Shown in pieces: positions 58,090-64,000 of a stretch of 64,000 nucleotides of DNA (position 1 is its first letter; each line of letters starts with the position of its first letter). This DNA is from JACCXG01 sp963717745 (GTDB taxonomy: Bacteria > Acidobacteriota > Vicinamibacteria > Vicinamibacterales > 2-12-FULL-66-21). The position numbers were made by a program, and so were the translations under genes. Under the pieces are notes generated by a model, which was not told where the DNA came from, ran no database searches, and was given only the letters and a program-made list of their open reading frames with translations. The stretch is taken from the NCBI GenBank assembly GCA_963717745.1, contig CAVQXJ010000008.1, forward strand, positions 372,001 to 436,000. Direction: 5' to 3'.

Positions 58090-58876
58090 GTGATCGACTC
58101 CCATTGCCATCTCGCCGGCGAGGAATTCGCCGGCGATCTCGACGCGGTCGTGGCGCGGGCCCGCGGCGCCGGCCTGTCTGGCGCCCTGGTGATTCTCGCC
58201 GCCGGCGATGACGGCGGAAGCGGAGCGGGCGAAGACGGTGAGCGCCGCCTGGGACGGCGTGCGGTTTGCCGTCGGGATCCATCCGCACCAGGCAGCTGAG
58301 CACGCCGCCGACCTCGACGCGGCGATCAGCCGGCTCGATGCGGACCTGACCGCGCATCGGGCGGTCGCGCTCGGAGAGATCGGGCTGGACTACCACTACG
58401 ACTTCTCGCCGCGCGACATCCAGCAGGAGGTGTTCCGCCGGCAGTTGCGGCTGGCGCGGACCCGTGCACTGCCAGTCATCATCCATACCCGGGAAGCGAC
58501 CGACGATACGTTCGAGTTGCTGCGGGACGAGGGTGTCGGGTTGCGGGTGGTATTTCACTGCTTCACCGGCGGCCTCGAGATGGCCCGGACCGCGCTGGAG
58601 CTGGGGGCCTGGCTGTCGTTTGCCGGGATTGTCACGTTTCCGAAAGCCGCAGAGCTTCGCGAGGTCGCGCAGATGGTGCCGGCGGATCGATTCCTGGTCG
58701 AGACCGACTCGCCGTACCTCGCGCCGGTGCCGTTCCGCGGCAAACGGAATGAACCGGCCTTTGTCGCCAATGTGGTCGAGGCGCTCGCGACCGTGCGCGG
58801 GCGGCCCGCCGCGCAGATCGCGCGAGACACGACCGTGAACTTCTCCCGGGTGTTCGGCGACCCCGGCATTCTCTAA
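58090..58876 (+). CDS. tatD: TatD-family metal-dependent DNase (one frame break as assembled)
   Basis: 3'-5' exonuclease/deoxyribonuclease of the amidohydrolase superfamily. GTG start MIDSHCHLAGEEFAGDLDAV (HxH). The frame breaks near 58210 into RFAVGIHPHQAAEHAADLDA, AVALGEIGLDYHYDFSPRDI (metal-ligand Glu), LPVIIHTREATDDTFELLRD, VVFHCFTGGLEMARTALELG and FLVETDSPYLAPVPFRGKRN (final Asp). Complete and collinear apart from the break. Confidence 0.92.
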
Positions 58877-58985
58877 TCCGCGACGCAGCAACGGCTTAGC
58901 GCGTTGACACCCCCCGAGGAAGTCCAGTATCTTGGGTCAAAACCGAGTCCACCCGCGTACCCCATTGACTGACACAGCGCAGAAA

Positions 58986-59972
58986 ATGCCCGTCTCCGAC
59001 GATCTGGCGCAGATCTTCGAACCGATCCGCGGCGACCTCGAGGCGGTCGAGCAGGAGTTCGTCCGCCACATCCAGTCCCGCGTGGCGCTCATCCCCGAGA
59101 TGGGCCGCTATATCCAGAGCAGCGGCGGCAAACGGGTCCGCCCCGCCGTCCTGCTGATGGCGTCGCGGCTCTGCGGATACACCGGCGACAAGGCCGTGCT
59201 CTACGCGTCGGTGGTCGAGTTCATCCATACCGCCACGCTGGTCCACGACGACATCATCGACGGCGCCGATCTCCGGCGCGGCCGTCTGGCCGTCCATTCG
59301 CGCTGGGGCAACGACATCACCGTCCTGCTCGGGGACTATCTCTACATCAAGAGCATGGCGATGGCGCTCACGCAGGATTCCCTCGAGATCATCCGCGTGC
59401 TCTGCGACGTCACGCTGCGAATGATCGAGGGCGAGCTGTATCAGCTCACCAAGACCGGCGACGTCGACATCACCGAGGACGAGCATTTCGAGATCATCCG
59501 GCGCAAGACCGCCTTTCTCTTCGGCGGGTGCGCGCAAATTGGCGGGATGCTCGGCGACGTCACCCCGGAGCAGGCCGATGCGTTGCGGGATTACGGCTTC
59601 AACCTCGGCATCACGTTCCAGCTGGTCGACGACCTGCTCGACTACACCGCCGACGCCACCGCGCTCGGCAAGCCGATCGGCGGCGACCTCCGCGAAGGCA
59701 AAGTCACCCTGCCGATCATCTTTCTCCTGCGCCGCGGCGGCGATGATGCCGATCGCCTGATCCGCGCCGTGGTCAACGACCGGGCCGTCACTCCAGAGCA
59801 GTGGCGCGAACTCCTGCGCCTGCTCGCCGAGCATGGCGCCACCGACCTCGCCTACGAGACCGCGGTGGAGTACGCCGAGCGCGCCAAGAGCTGCCTCGCT
59901 CTCTTCCCGCCGAGCCGCGAGCGCGACGCGCTGGCGGCGCTGCCGGACTACGTCCTTTCCCGCGATCGTTGA
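58986..59972 (+). CDS. Polyprenyl (octaprenyl-type) diphosphate synthase
   Basis: About 328 residues of an all-helical trans-prenyltransferase. Substrate motifs: GGKRVRPAVLLMASRL, first Asp-rich LVHDDIIDGADLRRGRLAVH, GDYLYIKSMAMALTQDS and second Asp-rich GITFQLVDDLLDYTADATAL, GKPIGGDLREGKVTLPIIFL. IspB-like, making the quinone side chain. The start was set at ATG 58986 (MPVSDDLAQIFEPI); upstream in-frame TTG codons at 58932 and 58965 are alternatives, the first with AGGAAG nearby. The stop overlaps the ligA start. Confidence 0.92.
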   Translation: MPVSDDLAQIFEPIRGDLEAVEQEFVRHIQSRVALIPEMGRYIQSSGGKRVRPAVLLMASRLCGYTGDKAVLYASVVEFIHTATLVHDDIIDGADLRRGRLAVHSRWGNDITVLLGDYLYIKSMAMALTQDSLEIIRVLCDVTLRMIEGELYQLTKTGDVDITEDEHFEIIRRKTAFLFGGCAQIGGMLGDVTPEQADALRDYGFNLGITFQLVDDLLDYTADATALGKPIGGDLREGKVTLPIIFLLRRGGDDADRLIRAVVNDRAVTPEQWRELLRLLAEHGATDLAYETAVEYAERAKSCLALFPPSRERDALAALPDYVLSRDR

Positions 59973-62108
59973 CCGAGCCGAATTCCCCAGAGGTGTCTCA
60001 GCAGTCGCCGGACGAGCGGCTGTCCTGGCTGCGCCGCGAGATTCGCCGGCACGAGGATCTCTACTACATCCACGATCGTCCGGAGATCACCGACACCGAG
60101 TTCGATCGTCTCCTCCACGAGCTCGAGGCGCTCGAAGCGCAGCATCCGGATCTGGTCACGCCGGATTCGCCGACGCAGCGGGTGGCCGGGCGGCCGACCG
60201 AGTCCTTCCCGACGGTCGCGCACGTGGCGCCCATGCTCAGCCTCGACAACGCCTACGACGAGGCGGACCTCCGCGCGTTCGACGAACGGCTGCGGCGGGC
60301 GGGCGGTCTCGGCGATACACCGGTCGACTACGTGACCGAGCTGAAGATCGACGGCCTCAGCATCGCGCTCGTCTACGAGAACGGCGAGCTGACCCGCGGC
60401 GCCACCCGTGGCGACGGCGTTCTCGGCGAGGACGTGACGCCGAACGTGCGCACGATCCAGCCCATCCGCCACCGGCTCGAGAACGCCCCGCCCGGCCGGA
60501 TCGAGGTCCGCGGCGAGGTGTATCTGCCCCGCGCGTCGTTCGCCCGGATCAACGCCGAGCGCGAAGCCGCCGGTGAGCCGCCGTTCATGAATCCGCGCAA
60601 CGCCGCGGCCGGGACGATGAGGAACCTGGATCCGCGGCTGGTGAGACGGCGCCGCCTTGGCGCGTATACCTACCAGGTGGTGGCGCCGGGCGTGCCGCTT
60701 CCGCCGACTCATTTCGCGCTGCTCGAGGCGATGCGCGACTGGGGGCTGCCCGTCGAAGAGCACCGGCAGCGGTGCGCGGGCATAGACGAGGTGATCGAGT
60801 TCTGCCGCGGGTGGGCCGACAAGCGTCGCGATCTCCCGTTCGAGACCGACGGCGTGGTCGTCAAGCTGGACGATCTGGCGGTGCGCGAGCGTCTGGGCAC
60901 CACCGCGAAATTCCCCCGCTGGGCGACCGCCTTCAAGTTCCCCGCGGAGCGGGTGCGAACGAAGCTGCTGGACATCCGCGTCAACGTCGGCCGCACCGGC
61001 GCGAATACGCCGTATGCCGTGCTGAAGCCGGTGGTCGTCGCCGGATCGACCGTCTCGATGGCCACGCTCCACAACGCGGAGGACATCAAGCGCAAGGACT
61101 TCCGCGTCGGTGACACGGTCGTCACTCGAGAAGGCCGGTGACGTCATTCCGCGCGTGGTCGAACCGGTGCTCGAGGAACGCCTTCCGGACTCGACGGAGT
61201 GGGAGATGCCGACGACGTGTGCGGCGTGCGGCAGCCCGCTTCACCGAGACGAGGAGGAAGTGGTCTGGCGCTGCGAGAACACCTCCTGCCCGGCACGGCT
61301 GCGGCGCGGCCTCGAGCACTTCGCCTCGCGCGGGGCGATGAACATCGAAGGGCTGGGCGAATCGCTGGTCGATCAATTGATCGAGCAGGGGCTGGTGAAG
61401 GACTTCGGCGATCTGTACCACCTCGAGGCGGCGCAGCTCGAGAACCTGGTCGTCGCGCCCCGCGAGCCGCGGTCCGAGCGCGCGGTGCCGCGCAAGCTGG
61501 GCAAGGTCGGGCGGAACGTGAAGGAGCAGATCGAGCGCAGCAAGCAGAACGATTTGTCGCGGCTGGTGTATGCGCTCGGGATCCGTCACGTCGGCGAGAA
61601 GGTGGCCGGCACGCTCGCGAGGTACCTCCGGACCATGGACGAGATACTCGCCGCACCGGTCGAGAAGCTGCAGGGCGTGCCGGAGATCGGCCCGATCGTG
61701 GCCGCGTCGGTCCGCGCGTTCGCCGACGAGCCGCACAACTGCGATCTCGTCAAGAAGCTGGCGGCCGCCGGCGTCAACATGGCCAGCCAGCAGCCGGAGC
61801 CGAGCGTGGACGCGCCCGGGCCGCTGACCGGCAAGACGTTCGTCCTGACCGGCACCCTCCCGACGATGACCCGGGAGGAGGCGACCGCCGAGATCGAGCG
61901 GCTTGGGGGAAAGGTGGCAGGCTCGGTCAGCAAGAAGACCAGCTACCTGGTGTTCGGCGAGGAGGCCGGCAGCAAGCTGGACAAAGCCCGGACCCTGGGC
62001 GTACCGCTTCTGACGGAAGCGGAATTCAGGGCGCTTATACTAGGGACAGGCAAGCTGAGAACCGCTGTCAGACAAAAAAACCCACGTCCTGTTCCAGCAA
62101 CCAGCTAA
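59969..62108 (+). CDS. ligA: NAD-dependent DNA ligase LigA (one frame break as assembled)
   Basis: Seals nicks using NAD+. Domain Ia RREIRRHEDLYYIHDRPEIT; adenylation lysine in TELKIDGLSIALVYENGELT (KxDG); RGDGVLGEDVTPNVRTI, GEVYLPRASF and NPRNAAAGTMRNLDP; DGVVVKLDDL and ATAFKFPAERVRTKLLDIRV. A frame break near 61130 precedes AGDVIPRVVEPVLEERLPDS, the zinc finger CAACGSPLHRDEEEVVWRCE with two more Cys, HhH repeats and a C-terminal BRCT (KTFVLTGTLPTMTREEATAE). The TTG at 59969 overlaps the previous stop (TTGA); GTG 59993 is the alternative start. Confidence 0.93.
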
Positions 62109-62112
62109 AAGG

Positions 62113-63598
62113 ATGCGCCGCTTCACACTCCTCACCGTCGTGTTGTCGTCCGCGGTGACGTTTTTGATCGGCATCCTGATCGCCGGCGGGCTGACCCCCG
62201 GTCCGACGGTCGCGTCCGCACCGCGCCGGCCGGCCGCGGCCGGGGTGGCGAACGAGGCCGGGAAGCGGACCGCGTCGCGGGCGACTGGCGGAGTGGTCAA
62301 CTTCGCGGACGTCGCCGAGCGCATCAATCCCGCGGTCGTCAACATCGACGCCACGTCGAAGACCTCGCGGGAACGGCGGCGCGGCGAGGAGCTGGATCCC
62401 GGCCGTGATTTCGAGGGGCCCCGCCAGGGCTCCGGCAGCGGGTTCCTGATCGACCGCGAGGGCTACATCCTCACCAATCATCACGTGATTGCCGGGGCCG
62501 AGCGGATCACGGTCACCATGGCCGACGGACGGGCGTTTCGCGGGCAGGTCGTCGGCGCGGATCCGGCGATCGACGTGGCGCTGCTGAAGATTCCCGGGGA
62601 TGGACACCTGCCCGAAGCCGCGCTCGGCAACTCCGACGATCTGCGGGTCGGCGAGTGGGTCTGTGCGATTGGCAATCCGCTCGGCTACGTCCACTCGGTC
62701 ACGGTCGGGGTGGTCAGCTTCATCGGCCGGAAGCTGTTCGACAAGAGTCTCGACGACTACATCCAGACCGACGCGGCGATCAATTTCGGCAACAGCGGCG
62801 GCCCGCTGATCAATGCGGCCGGCGAAGTGGTGGGGATCAATTCCGCGATCAGCTCGCGCGCCAGCAACATCGGGTTCGCGGTGCCGATCAACCAGGCGGT
62901 GGCGATTCTCCCGCAACTGAAGGAGCGCGGCCGGGTCTCGCGCGGGTTCATCGGGGTCGGGCTGACCGACGTGACGCCGGCGCTGCAGCGCGCCTTGAAT
63001 CTGACGGTGAGCAAGGGGGCGATGATTCAGGACGTCACCCCGGAATCGCCGGCCGATCGGGCCGGTCTCCAGCGCCTACGACATCATCGTCTCGGTGGAG
63101 GGCCGTCAGGTCATCAACAACGAGGAAGTGATTCGAGACATTTCCGCGCGGCAGCCCGGCAGCATCGCGAGGCTGGAGATCGTCCGGGACGGCCGTACGC
63201 AGGCGGCGCAGGTGAAGCTCGCCGAGCGGCCGCTGCGCGATCGCACACCGGACGGGCTGGAAGATCTGGGCCCCCGGGGCCGGCCGCGACAGCCGGAGCC
63301 CAGCGAGACGCCCCTTGGCCTGATCGTCCGCGAGCTCGATCGCAGCTTTGCCGGCCGGCTGGAGATTCCCGACACGGTCAGCGGCGTGGTCATCTCGCGC
63401 GTCGATCCGACCGGCGCCGGCTTCCAGGCGCTGCTCCGGCGCGGGTTCGTGATCATGGAGATCAACAAGCGTCCGGTGGCCACGGTCGCGGAGTACCAGC
63501 GGGTCGTCGCGGCGGCGCGCACCGGCGACATCCTCGTGTTCTACGTCTACGATCCGACGCTGACGCAGCGGTCGCTGGTCCCGGTGACGGTCGAGTAG
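62113..63598 (+). CDS. HtrA/DegP-like periplasmic serine protease with two PDZ domains (one frame break)
   Basis: N-terminal anchor LLTVVLSSAVTFLIGILIAG, linker, then the trypsin-like domain: GSGFLIDREGYILTNHHVIA (His124), PAIDVALLKIPG (Asp154) and YIQTDAAINFGNSGGPLINA (Ser228). PDZ1 starts GVGLTDVTPALQRALNLTVS; the frame breaks near 63075 and continues YDIIVSVEGRQVINNEEVIR. A Pro-rich linker and PDZ2 follow (PDTVSGVVISRVDPTGAGFQ, ILVFYVYDP). It handles envelope misfolding stress. It starts 4 nt after the ligA stop. Confidence 0.92.
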
Positions 63599-63616
63599 GC
63601 CGGGGGTGCACACGCG

Positions 63617-64000
63617 ATGAAGGCGCGGATTCTGGTGGTCGATGACGAGGCGGAGATCCGCCGGTCGGTCCGGATGATCCTCGAGTACGAAGGGTACGAC
63701 GTGATCGAGGCGTCGAGCGGGCCCGAAGGGGTGGCGCTGGCCGAGAAGGAGTCGCCGGATCTGGTGTTCCTGGACGTCAAGATGCCCGGCATGGACGGCC
63801 TCGAGGCGCTGCAGCGGATCCGGGCGGTCACCGAGACGCTGCCGGTGGTGATCATCTCGGGCCACGGCACGGTGAGCACCGCGGTCGAAGCGACCAAGGC
63901 GGGGGCCTTCGACTTCATCGAGAAGCCGCTGGCCAGCGAGCGGGTGCTGCTGACGATTCGCAATGCGCTGGATCAGACCCGGCTGGCGGACGAGAACCGC
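63617..64000 (+). CDS. Response regulator receiver domain (NtrC-type), C-terminus beyond window
   Basis: 128 residues visible. MKARILVVDDEAEIRRSVRM with the acidic pair, phospho-acceptor Asp in PDLVFLDVKMPGMDGLEALQ, LPVVIISGHGTVSTAVEATK (switch Ser) and AGAFDFIEKPLASERVLLTI (Lys). The DFIEKPL wording and helix LLTIRNALDQTRLADENR are typical of sigma-54 NtrC/AtoC-type regulators, so an AAA+ domain is expected to the right. No histidine kinase is upstream in this window; it follows the HtrA gene by 18 nt. Confidence 0.9.
   Translation, partial: MKARILVVDDEAEIRRSVRMILEYEGYDVIEASSGPEGVALAEKESPDLVFLDVKMPGMDGLEALQRIRAVTETLPVVIISGHGTVSTAVEATKAGAFDFIEKPLASERVLLTIRNALDQTRLADENR

Overview
The window is high-GC, dense, Gram-negative bacterial DNA. 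It has outer-membrane beta-barrels, lipoproteins, a System I cytochrome c maturation (ccm) cluster, DapF, LigA and HtrA. Gene style, the ccm variants, frequent GTG/TTG starts and ATGA/GTGA couplings, and families of short-word palindromic repeats between genes suggest an environmental Acidobacteriota (Vicinamibacteria-like) genome. That taxonomic call is inference; there is no rRNA or other marker here. I saw no tRNA, rRNA, CRISPR array, transposase or prophage.

Layout. 1-1.7 kb: thiolase (partial), DciA, Maf. 1.76-9.2 kb: one ccm operon, ccmE-ccmF-ccmH-zinc-ribbon protein-periplasmic protein-ccmA-ccmB-ccmC-ccmD plus a small membrane protein. 9.3-13.3 kb: phosphodiesterase, aroA-aroK, and divergently an RsbW-like ATPase and an inositol-monophosphatase-family enzyme. 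13.5-24.5 kb: beta-barrel protein, GT39-like membrane glycosyltransferases, DedA-like protein, GT2, lipoproteins, a glycosidase-like protein, an SGNH hydrolase and a methyltransferase. 24.6-31 kb: a CofD/YvcK-like domain fused to a glycosyltransferase-like domain, a nucleotidyltransferase, a GT2, a large membrane protein and a flippase-like protein. 31-37 kb: related lipoproteins around a radical SAM/SPASM enzyme. 37-47.9 kb: flippase-like protein, GT4 enzymes, methyltransferase, epimerase, acyltransferase and membrane glycosyltransferases, which look like a surface-glycan or glycolipid locus. 47.9-64 kb: housekeeping genes TtcA, GlpD, methyltransferase, DapF, RadC, LarC, MetG, TatD, polyprenyl synthase, LigA, HtrA and a response regulator.

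Two features cut across the window. (1) Several families of composite inverted repeats built from short AT-richer words lie between genes, mostly where genes converge. In several places they run into coding sequence and supply protein ends, and one sits in frame inside dapF. (2) About twenty single-base frame breaks interrupt genes that are otherwise well conserved, many of them essential (aroA, metG, ligA, ccmF, htrA). This points to uncorrected indels in the assembly rather than gene decay. Those genes are annotated as one CDS spanning the break.

The most notable points are the repeat families and their capture by genes, a DapF with Ser in both catalytic Cys positions, the CofD-glycosyltransferase fusion cluster, the CXXXY-type CcmE paired with a Cys-rich CcmH, and an operon of lipoproteins with a radical SAM enzyme.
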